17,581 nucleotides of DNA. Origin: JTS-RE94 sp041750795. Lineage in GTDB: Bacteria; Planctomycetota; Planctomycetia; Pirellulales; PALSA-1355. The stretch is from contig JBGSYQ010000344.1 in NCBI GenBank assembly GCA_041750795.1, positions 1-17,581 of the forward strand, given 5' to 3'. Position numbers and translations under genes: made by a program. This document shows, one piece after another, positions 7,117-15,315 of the stretch (position 1 is its first letter; every line of letters starts with the position of its first letter). Under the pieces are notes generated by a model, which saw only the letters and a program-made list of their open reading frames with translations, was not told the DNA's origin and made no database searches.

Positions 7117-7318
7117 CTGCCGCACCACTCCCCCGCAGCCCTCGCCTTCCACTCCACGTCCAAGACTCGTCCGACTCCCGCGCCATTGACCCTGCCCTTG
7201 CCCGCCCGGCATGCTTACGGCTCGGCCTCCGCTGGCAATCCCCTCGCCGCGGAGTGGCCAGGACTCTTCGCCCCCACTCTGCACCGGCGCGTCCACGCCG
7301 GCTGGAGCCAACCGCGCG

Positions 7319-9730
7319 ATGCACGACTTCGAAAAGCTGGGCATGTTCTACCTGGGCCGGCAGTACGAGCTGGCCCAACGCAAACGGACGTCCGAACTGC
7401 TGCTCTACGACGCCAAGGATCTGACCACCCATGCCGTCTGCGTCGGCATGACCGGCAGCGGCAAGACCGGACTGTGCCTGGCGCTGCTGGAAGAGGCCGC
7501 CCTCGACGGCGTGCCGGCCATCGCCATCGATCCCAAGGGAGACCTGGGCAACCTGTTGCTCACGTTCCCCCAGCTTCGCCCCACAGACTTTCGACCCTGG
7601 ATCGACGAAAGTGAAGCGGCCCGCCTGGGAATCACACCCGACGAGTTGGCCGCACGCACCGCCGAGCGCTGGCGCGAGGGCCTGAAAGAATGGGACCAGA
7701 CGCCCGAGCGCATCCAAAAACTGCGCGATGCCGTGCAGATGGCCATCTACACGCCCGGCAGCAGCGCGGGTCTGCCCATCTCGGTGTTGCGGTCCTTTGC
7801 CGCTCCGCCGGCGGCAACGCTCGACGACGCCGAGGCGCTGCGCGATCGCATCGCCGCGTCGGTCGCGGGCTTGCTGGCGCTGGTGGGCGTCGATGCCGAT
7901 CCGATCCGCAGCCGCGAGCAGATTCTGCTCTCGCAGATTCTGGAGTCCGCCTGGCGCAACGGGCAGGACGTCGACGTTGCCGGCCTGATCCACAGCATCC
8001 AGCGCCCGCCGATGGATCGCGTCGGCGTGGTCGACGTCGAGACCTTCTTTCCCGCCAAAGACCGGCTCGAGCTGGCCATGCGTCTCAACAACCTGCTGGC
8101 TTCGCCCGCCTTCGCCGGCTGGATGCAAGGCGAGCCGCTCGACGTCGCGCGATTGCTCTACACGCCCGCAGGCACGCCGCGACTCTCGATCGTCTCGATC
8201 GCGCACCTGTCAGAATCCGAACGGATGTTCTTCGTCACGATCCTGCTGGGCGAGGTGCTGAGTTGGATTCGCACGCAGCCCGGCACGTCGAGCCTGCGGG
8301 CCGTGCTCTACATGGATGAGATCTTCGGCTTCTTTCCCCCCACCGCCAACCCGCCGTCGAAGCAGCCCATGCTCACGCTGCTGAAGCAGGCGCGGGCTTA
8401 CGGCCTGGGCATCGTGCTGGCCACGCAAAACCCCGTCGACATCGACTACAAAGGCCTGTCGAACGCCGGCACCTGGTTCCTGGGCCGGCTGCAAACCGAG
8501 CGCGACAAGGCGCGCGTGCTCGAAGGATTGGAAGGCGCTTCGCAGGCCGCCGGCGCCCGCTTCGATCGCGCGGGAATGGACGCCGCGCTGGCCGGCCTGG
8601 GCAAGCGCGTGTTCGTGATGAACAACGTACACGAGAGCGAACCGGTGGTCATGGAAACCCGCTGGTGCCTCTCGTACCTGCGCGGCCCGCTCACCCGTCC
8701 CCAGATCCAGACGCTGATGGCGCCGTACAAGCTTCAGCACGAAGCGGCCGCGCCCACGCCGCCCTCTCTCGATGCTGCCACGCCATCGCCGGTCGAGAGT
8801 GGCACGCCCCCCTCCTCTTCATCGCGCAGCGCCGCCAGCGCCGAGGGCCGGCCCCTGGTGCCAGCCGAAGCGCGCGAACGTTTCATGCCGTTGCGCGCCG
8901 AGGCGCCATCCGAGCCAACCGTTCTCTATCGCGCAACTCTGGTCGGCGCAGCGCGGCTGCACTACGTCGACGCCAAGGCCCAGGTCGACACGTGGCAGAA
9001 CGTAGCGCTGATTACGCGCATCGACGAGACAACGGCCGACGATCCCTGGGGCAGTTCCACGGAGCAAGTGGAAGGATATGACACCTTCGAAACACAGCCG
9101 GCGGCCGGCGCCTCCTTTCTGCCCGTGCCCTCGGCCGCCCTGCAAGCGAAGAACTATGCGCGGTGGGGCAAGTCGCTCGCCATTCATCTATATAGCGATC
9201 AGCGACTGTCACTGTGGCATGCGCCGCAGGCCGGAATTTATTCTGTGCCGGGCGAATCTGACGCCCAGTTTCGCAAGCGAGCAGTATCTGCCTTGCGAGC
9301 GCAGATACAACAAGAGCGAGACAAACTCGATGCGAAACTTACGCAGGTTTCAAAGCGCGTTGGACGTGAGCGTTCCCAATACTGGCGGAAAGCACTGCAA
9401 GCGCTCATTTCCCTCGGCCCGTGGATCGTCCGCGTTGTCGGATACCTTAATGGTCGCGACACACGTCCCAGCAGAGCCGACGAACGCCGCGCCGCAACGG
9501 CAGCGAGCAAGGCAACCGATGCAGCTCAGCAGAGTAGCGACCTTGCGCGCGCAAAACGAGAACGTGAGCAGTTGCTCGACGAATTGGCCCAGCTCGACGT
9601 ACGCGATGATGAGCTTAAGCGTGAAGCAGCAACTGCCAACGTCAACGTGAACGAATTCTACGTGCGTCCCAGAAAGAGCGACGTCATAGTTCAGAGCGTT
9701 TCGTTGGTTTGGGTTCCGCAAACCGAGTAA
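7319..9730 (+). CDS. HerA/DUF87-type ATPase with coiled-coil C-terminal region
   Basis: The 803-residue protein starts MHDFEKLGMFYLGRQYEL. Walker A is GMTGSGKT (residues 43-50), followed by AIDPKGDLGNLLLTFP. Walker B is VLYMDE (about 329-334), then FGFFPPTANPPSKQPML and the ATQNPVDIDYKGLSNAGTWF segment, typical of HerA/FtsK-like pumps. Residues about 500-560 are a Pro/Ser/Ala-rich linker. The C-terminal part has a coiled coil (about 660-770) and ends RPRKSDVIVQSVSLVWVP, matching the end I recall for this ATPase family. The biological substrate is unknown; DNA or protein translocation is possible. The frame is open upstream to 7211, but that segment is low in family resemblance, so I take the ATG at 7319 (GGAG 11 bases upstream). 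From about 9180, third positions become clearly poorer in G and C than in the ATPase core. With the orphan tail at 9991-10065 this suggests a replaced 3' end. Confidence 0.88.
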   Translation: MHDFEKLGMFYLGRQYELAQRKRTSELLLYDAKDLTTHAVCVGMTGSGKTGLCLALLEEAALDGVPAIAIDPKGDLGNLLLTFPQLRPTDFRPWIDESEAARLGITPDELAARTAERWREGLKEWDQTPERIQKLRDAVQMAIYTPGSSAGLPISVLRSFAAPPAATLDDAEALRDRIAASVAGLLALVGVDADPIRSREQILLSQILESAWRNGQDVDVAGLIHSIQRPPMDRVGVVDVETFFPAKDRLELAMRLNNLLASPAFAGWMQGEPLDVARLLYTPAGTPRLSIVSIAHLSESERMFFVTILLGEVLSWIRTQPGTSSLRAVLYMDEIFGFFPPTANPPSKQPMLTLLKQARAYGLGIVLATQNPVDIDYKGLSNAGTWFLGRLQTERDKARVLEGLEGASQAAGARFDRAGMDAALAGLGKRVFVMNNVHESEPVVMETRWCLSYLRGPLTRPQIQTLMAPYKLQHEAAAPTPPSLDAATPSPVESGTPPSSSSRSAASAEGRPLVPAEARERFMPLRAEAPSEPTVLYRATLVGAARLHYVDAKAQVDTWQNVALITRIDETTADDPWGSSTEQVEGYDTFETQPAAGASFLPVPSAALQAKNYARWGKSLAIHLYSDQRLSLWHAPQAGIYSVPGESDAQFRKRAVSALRAQIQQERDKLDAKLTQVSKRVGRERSQYWRKALQALISLGPWIVRVVGYLNGRDTRPSRADERRAATAASKATDAAQQSSDLARAKREREQLLDELAQLDVRDDELKREAATANVNVNEFYVRPRKSDVIVQSVSLVWVPQTE

Positions 9731-9792
9731 GCGTAGCGCGACCATCGCACCGCGTAATCTCGCCGCGGCGCCAATCCACCGCGAGGCAAACG

Positions 9793-9945
9793 ATGTCAAT
9801 CAACAAAGTGCGGACTTGGCTGTATGGGTTGGCCAAACTCTTGGGCGACATCAACGCGGTGAAACGGAACCAGGTTGGACGCCGTATCGGACGCAGGCTC
9901 TCGGGAAAGATAACCGGTCGGCTGCTCCGAAAGCTCTTCAAGTAG
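9793..9945 (+). CDS. Small basic protein of 50 residues
   Basis: The ATG at 9793 is preceded by GAGG at a good distance (GCGAGGCAAACG), 62 bases after the ATPase stop. The product begins MSINKVRTWLYGLAKLLGDI and ends in a very basic segment rich in Arg, Lys and Gly (RRIGRRLSGKITGRLLRKLF). The spacing of basic and hydrophobic residues suggests amphipathic helices able to bind nucleic acid or membrane. I recall similar short proteins with WLYxLxRLLGDINA and a GK-rich basic end in diverse bacteria, with no known function. It lies between the current ATPase end and the orphan older tail, so it probably arrived with the new ATPase 3' end. There is no alternative frame of equal quality. Confidence 0.72.
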   Translation: MSINKVRTWLYGLAKLLGDINAVKRNQVGRRIGRRLSGKITGRLLRKLFK

Positions 9946-9990
9946 TCGCGCCGATGCACATACGCGCGACGGCACCAGCGCGTGAGTAAG

Positions 9991-10065
9991 AGGCAAAAAA
10001 TCCGTCCGCGAAAGGCCGACATTGCCGTCCAGTGGGTCTCCTTGGTATGGGTTCCCACCGCGTAG
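9991..10065 (+). pseudogene. Orphan C-terminal tail of a second HerA-like ATPase
   Basis: In the frame from 9991 the DNA reads RQKIRPRKADIAVQWVSLVW followed by VPTA and a TAG stop at 10063-10065. It aligns without gaps to the end of the intact ATPase, RPRKSDVIVQSVSLVWVP. Fourteen of 18 positions are identical from RPRK to WVP, and most identical codons differ at the third base. The frame is open back to 9946 with no start codon or ribosome binding site, so it cannot be expressed alone. It is GC-rich at third positions, like the ATPase core and unlike the present ATPase 3' end. I interpret it as the ancestral end of the upstream gene, left behind when a foreign 3' end and the 50-residue gene were inserted. 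An old tandem duplication followed by deletion is the alternative. Confidence 0.72.
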
Positions 10066-10478
10066 CATTCCGCGGGCCTGGCATCACTGGCACCCTGCCG
10101 CGCGGTTAGCCCGCGATTGCCCGTTCGTTTGGCACGCCGCCTCCTCGCTGCCGCCCACGCGCCGCGCGGGGCAAACTTTTGCTCCGCCCTAAGTCATTTC
10201 AAAAAAACCGCTTACGACCGTTCCTTTGCGGCCGCTTGCCGTGCCCAATGTGCTAGCGGCACGGTGATTGCTATCTGCCTGCCCGCGTCGTCCTAGCTGC
10301 GCGAGCGATGCACTCGGGTGAGGTGCATGCCAGGTGCGCAGCACGTCCTTCAAGCATCCACCGCCCGAGCACGCCCGTCGTGCGACGGCATGCGTCAGCG
10401 GCCCAACCTTCTCGCTTCGCGAGGAGGCTCCCGAATTCGCCGTTCTGTTTTCGTCCTTCTGCACTAGCGAGAGATCCT
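10066..10478. other. Non-coding stretch upstream of the ammonium channel
   Basis: About 410 bases without a supportable gene. It contains the dispersed word ACTGGCACCCTGCCGCG (about 10089) and a hairpin, CCGTGCC (10239-10245) with GGCACGG (10258-10264). It also holds an A7 run at 10200-10206, next to a GCGG-rich segment that on the minus strand would read GCGG followed by T7. No sigma54 (TGGCAC-N5-TTGC) or clear sigma70 promoter for the channel gene was found; one might have been expected for a nitrogen-regulated gene. Confidence 0.4.
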
Positions 10479-11987
10479 ATGAACACAATGCACTTGCGTT
10501 GGCCCCTGTTGTTGGCACTCGTCGCCATGATGGCGGTGGTGGCCACATCGACGAGCTTGTTGGCTCAAGAAGAGCCCCCCGCGGAAGAAGCCGCCGCGGT
10601 TGTCGAAGAAACCGCGGAGGTCGCCGCAGGCGAAGAGGATGCTGCCGCAGAGCCGACCATGGGGCTCAATACCGACATGGCATCGCTGAGCGTCGCCTTG
10701 GACACGATCTGGGTGATGGTCGCCGGCTTTCTGGTCATGTTCATGCAGGCCGGCTTCGCGCTGGTCGAAGCGGGCCTGACGCGCGCCAAAAACGCGGTCA
10801 ACATCTGCATGAAAAACCTGCTCGACTTCTCCTACGGCAGCATCGCCTTCTGGGCCATCGGCTTCGGCCTGATGTTCAGCGGCGGCTCGCCCTATTTCGG
10901 CACCAGCGGCTTCTTTCTGGAAGAGAAGACCATCGAAGTGCCGGGCGACGAGGACGGCACCACCAGCGAAGTCTCGAACTTCGATTCGCTCTCCTGGACC
11001 AGCGTGCCGCTGGAGGCCAAGTTCTTCTTCCAGTTGGTGTTCGCCGCCACCGCCGCCACCATCGTCTCGGGCGCCATGGCCGAGCGCACCAAGTTCGCCT
11101 CCTACATGGTCTACAGCCTGTTCATCACCGCGCTGATCTACCCGATTTCCGGCCACTGGATCTGGGGCGGCGGCTGGCTGGCCAGCATGGGCTTCTGGGA
11201 CTTTGCCGGCTCCACGGTGGTACACAGCGTGGGCGGCTGGCTGGCCCTGATCGGCTCCTTCGTGCTCGGCGCGCGTGCCGGCAAGTACGACAGCTCGGGC
11301 CGCGCCAAGGCCATTCCCGGCCACAACATCGTGTTGGTCACGCTGGGCGTGCTGATCCTGTGGCTCGGCTGGTTCGGGTTCAACCCCGGCAGCACCATGT
11401 CGGCCGATGCCGGCGCCATCGCGCACATCACCTGCACCACCAACCTGGCGGCCGCGGCCGGCGCGTTGGCCAGCGTCTTCGTGTCGCGCGCCATGTTCGG
11501 CAAGTGGGAAGCCACCATGGCGCTCAACGGCGCCCTGGCCGGGCTGGTGTCGATTACCGCGCCTTGTGCCTGGGTGAGCTTGCCCAGCGCGTTGATCATC
11601 GGCGCCATCGGCGGCGCGTTGGTCGTGTTCTCGGTGGTCTTCATCGATCGCACGCTCAAGATCGACGATCCGGTGGGCGCCATTTCCGTGCACGGCGTCT
11701 GCGGCGCCTGGGGCACGCTGGCCGTCGGCCTGTTCGCCATGGAAAACCTCGATGCCGATGCCGGTCCGACCACCGGACTGCTGCTGGGCGGCGACGCCTC
11801 GCAGTTTATCAACCAGGCCATCGGCGTGGGCGCCGTGTTCCTGTGGTGCATGGTGACCGGTGCCGTTTGTTTCTACGGCATCAAGGCCATCATGGGCCTG
11901 CGGGTAACGCCCGAGGAAGAACAACAAGGACTGGACTTCGGCGAGCACGGGAACGAAGCCTATCACGGCTTCCAGTTCACCAGCTAA
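10479..11987 (+). CDS. amt: Ammonium transporter (Amt family) with signal peptide
   Basis: The 502-residue membrane channel belongs to the Amt/Mep/Rh family and conducts ammonium across the inner membrane. Blocks include VEAGLTRAKNAVNICMKNLL, FAATAATIVSGAMAERTKF, GHWIWGGGWLASMGFWDFAG, LGWFGFNPGSTMSADAGAIA and DDPVGAISVHGVCGAWGTLA. The substrate-site Asp is D241 (WDFAG) and the two pore histidines are H249 (STVVHSVGG) and H405 (AISVHGVCG). All are intact, so the channel should work. The C-terminus (LRVTPEEEQQGLDFGEHGNE) is the conserved cytoplasmic tail that responds to GlnK. Residues 1-29 look like a cleavable signal peptide (SLLAQ), followed by an acidic Ala/Glu/Val-rich segment (30-60) before the first channel helix. 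The start is the ATG at 10479 with GAGAGA upstream; the upstream open frame to 10308 is not supported. No glnK is visible nearby. Confidence 0.95.
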   Translation: MNTMHLRWPLLLALVAMMAVVATSTSLLAQEEPPAEEAAAVVEETAEVAAGEEDAAAEPTMGLNTDMASLSVALDTIWVMVAGFLVMFMQAGFALVEAGLTRAKNAVNICMKNLLDFSYGSIAFWAIGFGLMFSGGSPYFGTSGFFLEEKTIEVPGDEDGTTSEVSNFDSLSWTSVPLEAKFFFQLVFAATAATIVSGAMAERTKFASYMVYSLFITALIYPISGHWIWGGGWLASMGFWDFAGSTVVHSVGGWLALIGSFVLGARAGKYDSSGRAKAIPGHNIVLVTLGVLILWLGWFGFNPGSTMSADAGAIAHITCTTNLAAAAGALASVFVSRAMFGKWEATMALNGALAGLVSITAPCAWVSLPSALIIGAIGGALVVFSVVFIDRTLKIDDPVGAISVHGVCGAWGTLAVGLFAMENLDADAGPTTGLLLGGDASQFINQAIGVGAVFLWCMVTGAVCFYGIKAIMGLRVTPEEEQQGLDFGEHGNEAYHGFQFTS

Positions 11988-12079
11988 GCCCGCAGTCTGG
12001 TTGCCGCGCGACGTGTTCGCACGGCATGAAAATCCGAAGGAAGCTCTGGCTTCTCGCAAGTTGCCAGAAGGACGCCCTA

Positions 12080-12114
12080 GACTTGGGCGGGTCGCCAGTC
12101 GGCTCGCCCAAGTC
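12080..12114. repeat. Strong 35-base palindrome downstream of amt
   Basis: GACTTGGGCG (12080-12089) pairs perfectly with CGCCCAAGTC (12105-12114), and the stem can continue inward through wobble and Watson-Crick pairs to about 14 bp. It lies 93 bases after the amt stop. No T-run follows on either strand, so it is not a textbook intrinsic terminator, though it could stabilise a 3' end. The surrounding gap 11988-12415 has no convincing gene. Confidence 0.5.
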
Positions 12115-12251
12115 GGGGTCCGCGCAGAGAGCCCACGGCCGCGTGCGATGGAGAGAGAACCCGGGATGCGCCACGACGGTCGGCGCATCGTGGTAGCAAA
12201 CGTATACGTTCGCGGCAATCATCGCCCCGGCCGCGACGAGCGCTCGGCGGA

Positions 12252-12314
12252 GCTTTGTTCCGCACTTGGCACTTGTTGAAATAAGCCACAACGCCCTATT
12301 TCAACGGACTGCTA
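12252..12314 (+). repeat. Dispersed palindromic repeat, copy A (left of the permease gene)
   Basis: GCTTTGTTCCGCACTTGGC (12252-12270) is followed by GTTGAAATA (12275-12283), which pairs with TATTTCAAC (12297-12305), then TTCAACGGACTGCTA (12300-12314). The 19-base first block matches copy B at 15410-15428 in 17 positions and in the same orientation. The final TTCAACGGACTGCTA is the inverted counterpart of the TAGCAGCCCGTTGAA word at the left edge of copy B. I interpret it as a truncated member of the same repeat family. Confidence 0.6.
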
Positions 12315-12415
12315 ACTCCCCGAACTCCCATCGAAGGTGCGATTCCGTCGTATTTGGTCTACCGCGGGCAAACGAAGCCGATCAACATGGAGAGCTCCGC
12401 CAGCGGGAACTCACT

Positions 12416-13639
12416 ATGCAGGCTTTCGATCGACGGTCGCTGTTTTTTGCAGCGTTGTACTTTTGCGAAGGGGCGCCGATGGGGTTCCTCTGGTGGGCAA
12501 TGCCGGCCTACTGGAAGACCCAGGGGCTAGCGGTTGATCGAATTGCCACCCTAACGGCAATCCTTGTTCTGCCCTGGACCCTAAAATGGCTTTGGGCGCC
12601 CCTGATCGACCGGACTTCAACCGTTTGGCCGTACCGTCGCTGGGTGATCTCTGCACAGGCGATGATGGGGCTCACGCTGATCGGGCTGCCACTACTAGAT
12701 CCGAATCGCGACACAGCTTTACTTACGGTGTTATTGCTCGCACATGCCGTATCTGCCGCGACTCAGGACGTATCAATCGACGCCATGTGCATCTCCAGCA
12801 TCGAACGCGAACGGCGTGGCAGAATCAACGGCTGGATGCAGGCCGGGTTGCTGCTCGGCCGCGCGCTATTCGGCGGTGGCGCCTTGTTGCTCATCGCCCA
12901 TACGTCGCTGGGAGTGGCTGTCGCGTCGCTTGTGGCGGTGTTGTGGTCGACGGCCATGTTGCTCGCCATTTGGTCCCCGCGTCGACGAAACGAAGTTCCA
13001 CCTCCGGTACCCAATCCGACGCATCAGCAGGTCGACGGTCCCAGTAGCGCTGCCGGCTTAGCCGCAATCCTTGGCGATCAACGAATCTGGCTCGCCTTCG
13101 CGTTCGCACTCGTGGGAGGTACAGCGTTCGAGGGTGTTGGGGCGCTCCTTGGGCCATTCTTAGTCGAGTCTGGTGTTGCCCTTGAATCGGTGGGGGCTTT
13201 CCAACTAGGTCCGTTGGCCGGTGCCCTGGCGATCGGAGCGCTGCTGGGCGGCCGCCTTGCTGATCGTTTCGGACATACGGTGGTCGCCATGTGCAGTTTG
13301 ACCATCGTCGCGGGCCTGTGCGTCGCGCTAGGAACGGCCGATGCTTACACCCAACCGGATTACCATGCACTCCGGCTTGGAATCATTGTCGCTCTGTTCG
13401 CGGTCGTCGGCACGTTTACGGCCTCGTCTTATGCACTTTTCATGGACCTTTCGACAAGTCGCTGGAAGGGAACACTCTTTAGCGCGTTTATGGGCGCCAC
13501 GAACGCCTGCGAGGCGGGCTCGGCCTTTGTGGCTGGACAATTGGCCGTGAACTTTGGGTTCCCCGCCACATTCACTATGATGATCGTACCATCGCTCGTT
13601 GGGGTGGGGCTCTTGTTGCGGCTTCGCTCGCGCGACTAA
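12416..13639 (+). CDS. AmpG-like major facilitator permease
   Basis: The 407-residue protein has about 12 hydrophobic helices and a central loop around residue 190 (SPRRRNEVPPPVPNPTHQ). The N-terminal segment YFCEGAPMGFLWWAMPAYWK and the following LPWTLKWLWAPLIDR closely resemble the AmpG/PAT branch of the major facilitator superfamily (AmpG itself carries muropeptides). The cytoplasmic loop motif GGRLADRFGH appears in the second half. The substrate is unknown: muropeptide, acyl-CoA and siderophore carriers all belong near this branch. The ATG at 12416 is chosen because the hydrophobic region starts soon after it; the frame is open to 12266 but that part overlaps the dispersed repeat. The GNAT-nitrilase gene begins 72 bases downstream on the same strand, so the pair may be co-transcribed. 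Codon use is less GC-biased than in amt, hinting at separate origin. Confidence 0.85.
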   Translation: MQAFDRRSLFFAALYFCEGAPMGFLWWAMPAYWKTQGLAVDRIATLTAILVLPWTLKWLWAPLIDRTSTVWPYRRWVISAQAMMGLTLIGLPLLDPNRDTALLTVLLLAHAVSAATQDVSIDAMCISSIERERRGRINGWMQAGLLLGRALFGGGALLLIAHTSLGVAVASLVAVLWSTAMLLAIWSPRRRNEVPPPVPNPTHQQVDGPSSAAGLAAILGDQRIWLAFAFALVGGTAFEGVGALLGPFLVESGVALESVGAFQLGPLAGALAIGALLGGRLADRFGHTVVAMCSLTIVAGLCVALGTADAYTQPDYHALRLGIIVALFAVVGTFTASSYALFMDLSTSRWKGTLFSAFMGATNACEAGSAFVAGQLAVNFGFPATFTMMIVPSLVGVGLLLRLRSRD

Positions 13640-13711
13640 GCTGATCGTCCGCTTTGAAGTTGTGTTGTCATTCCAGCAGCCTGTGCTACGCCAGTAAGCG
13701 CGAGATTCTTT

Positions 13712-15256
13712 ATGCCAGTCGACCATAAGGACTTTGAGACCAAGGTCGTCGTGAGAGCACTGCACATGGACGACTTCGCTGCGCTGGTCGACATGCAGGC
13801 CAAATGCTTCCCCGGCATGAAAACCTGGACCCGCGATCAGATTGAAAGTCAGATCCGCGTCTTTCCCGAGGGCCAAGTCGCAATCGAAATCGACGGTCGC
13901 CTTGCGGCTTCGTCGAGCAGCCTGATCGTCGACTTCAGCCAATACTCCGAGTGGCACAACTGGAAGGTCATCGCCGACAACGGTTACATTCGCAACCATG
14001 ACCCCACCGGCGACACGCTCTATGGGATTGAGATCATGGTCGACCCCGAGTTCCGGGGACTCAAGTTGGCACGGCGGCTCTACGACGCCAGGAAGGAAAT
14101 CTGCCGGGATCGCAATCTGGCCCGCATCATTATCGCAGGCCGACTACCCGGGTACGGCAAACATGCCGACAGCATGACCGCCCGGGAGTATGCCGAGGCG
14201 GTGATGAACAAGCAACTCGTCGACCCCGTACTTACGACGCAGGTGTCGAACGGATTTGTCTTGCAGGGACTTATTCCCAATTACTTTCCCTCCGACTCCG
14301 ATTCGCGCGGCTGGGCGGCCTTCCTCGAATGGCTCAATCTCGACTATCGCCCCGGGGCCAAGCGTCAATACCGGGCTGTCGAATCAGTGCGCTTGAGTGT
14401 CGTGCAGTACCAGATGCGCACCATCGGCAGCTTCGACGAGTTTGCTCGACAGTGCGAGTATTTCATCGACGTGGCCAGCGACTATAAGTGCGACTTCGTG
14501 CTGTTTCCAGAGATGATCACGACGCAGCTCATGTGCCTGATCGAACAGATGCGACCCGGCATGGCGGCGCGGCAGATCTCGGAGTTCACAGAGCAGTACC
14601 TCGAGCTGTTTAACAGGCTGGCGGTCAAATACGATTTAAACGTCATCCCCGGCACGCATTTCGTGGTTGAAGATGACCACTTGTACAACGTGGCATATTT
14701 ATTTGGCCGTAACGGCGCCATTGGCAAGCAATATAAGCTACACGTTACGCCCAGCGAGCGGCGCTGGTGGGGCGTGGAGCCCGGGCAGCGGCTCGAAGTC
14801 TTCGACACCGATTGCGGTAAAGTTGCCATCTGCATCTGCTACGATATCGAGTTTCCTGAACTCGCTCGTATCGCGACCGAAAAAGGAGCCAGCATCATTT
14901 TCGTGCCGTTCAACACCGACACGCGGCAAGGCTACCTCCGCGTACGCACGTGTGCCCAGGCGCGGTGTGTCGAGAATCATCAGTTCGTGGCAATCGCAGG
15001 CTGCGTCGGGAACCTGCCGTTTGTCGAGAACGTGGACATCCACTACGCCCAGTCGGGCATCTTCACACCTATCGATTTCTCGTTTTCACGCGACGGCGTG
15101 GCCGCAGAGTGCACGGCCAATATCGAAACGATCCTTATCCACGATGTCGACGTCGAGCTATTGCGCCGCCATCGCCGCACCGGGACGACCATGAACTGGC
15201 TGGATCGGCGCCCCGATATTTATCGCGACCTGTACAAGGATGGCGATATTCCGTAG
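13712..15256 (+). CDS. GNAT acetyltransferase-carbon-nitrogen hydrolase fusion (YhcX-like)
   Basis: The 514-residue two-domain protein has a GNAT domain at about residues 12-200 (ALHMDDFAALVDMQAKCFPG; acetyl-CoA loop in DPEFRGLKLARRLYDARKE, 111-129). It is joined to a nitrilase-superfamily amidase domain at about 225-505. The Glu-Lys-Cys catalytic triad is complete: E267 in LFPEMIT, K342 in KQYKLHVTPSER and C376 in CICYDIEFPE. The same architecture is found in Bacillus YhcX and many other bacteria, so the fusion is a known family. Such enzymes hydrolyse C-N bonds of amides or nitriles; the in vivo substrate is not known to me. The start is the ATG at 13712 with GAG upstream. The neighbouring AmpG-like permease may import its substrate, which is inference only. 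Third positions are only moderately GC-rich. Confidence 0.92.
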   Translation: MPVDHKDFETKVVVRALHMDDFAALVDMQAKCFPGMKTWTRDQIESQIRVFPEGQVAIEIDGRLAASSSSLIVDFSQYSEWHNWKVIADNGYIRNHDPTGDTLYGIEIMVDPEFRGLKLARRLYDARKEICRDRNLARIIIAGRLPGYGKHADSMTAREYAEAVMNKQLVDPVLTTQVSNGFVLQGLIPNYFPSDSDSRGWAAFLEWLNLDYRPGAKRQYRAVESVRLSVVQYQMRTIGSFDEFARQCEYFIDVASDYKCDFVLFPEMITTQLMCLIEQMRPGMAARQISEFTEQYLELFNRLAVKYDLNVIPGTHFVVEDDHLYNVAYLFGRNGAIGKQYKLHVTPSERRWWGVEPGQRLEVFDTDCGKVAICICYDIEFPELARIATEKGASIIFVPFNTDTRQGYLRVRTCAQARCVENHQFVAIAGCVGNLPFVENVDIHYAQSGIFTPIDFSFSRDGVAAECTANIETILIHDVDVELLRRHRRTGTTMNWLDRRPDIYRDLYKDGDIP

Positions 15257-15315
15257 CGTGCGACCGTCGCCGCGCGCATCACCCAGCATGGCGCAATCGC
15301 CCTGGCCGCCTGGCG

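Larger units (their letters stand above)
6413..7318. other. Non-coding stretch between divergent operons
   Basis: About 900 bases separate the minus-strand lipid kinase from the plus-strand ATPase. Several frames are open but none shows recognisable protein sequence or a convincing start. It contains several small hairpins (6604-6623; 6635-6647; 6678-6703), the large nested stem-loop with T7 at 6907-7000, and the 13-bp tandem units at 7051-7102, listed separately. The length and structure make a non-coding RNA plausible, but no known RNA family (RNase P, tmRNA, SRP RNA) was recognised. Confidence 0.5.

Noticed and set aside
7211..7318. N-terminal extension of the ATPase
   Set aside because: The frame is open but the Pro/Ser-rich sequence is unlike the family, which normally begins close to the FYLGR segment.
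10464..12218. Long minus-strand open frame of 584 codons over amt
   Set aside because: It is antisense to the clear Amt channel and consists of Gly/Ala/His/Asp-rich sequence with no domain.
12001..12415. Small open frames on both strands between amt and the permease gene
   Set aside because: None has a ribosome binding site or family resemblance, and they run through palindromic repeats.
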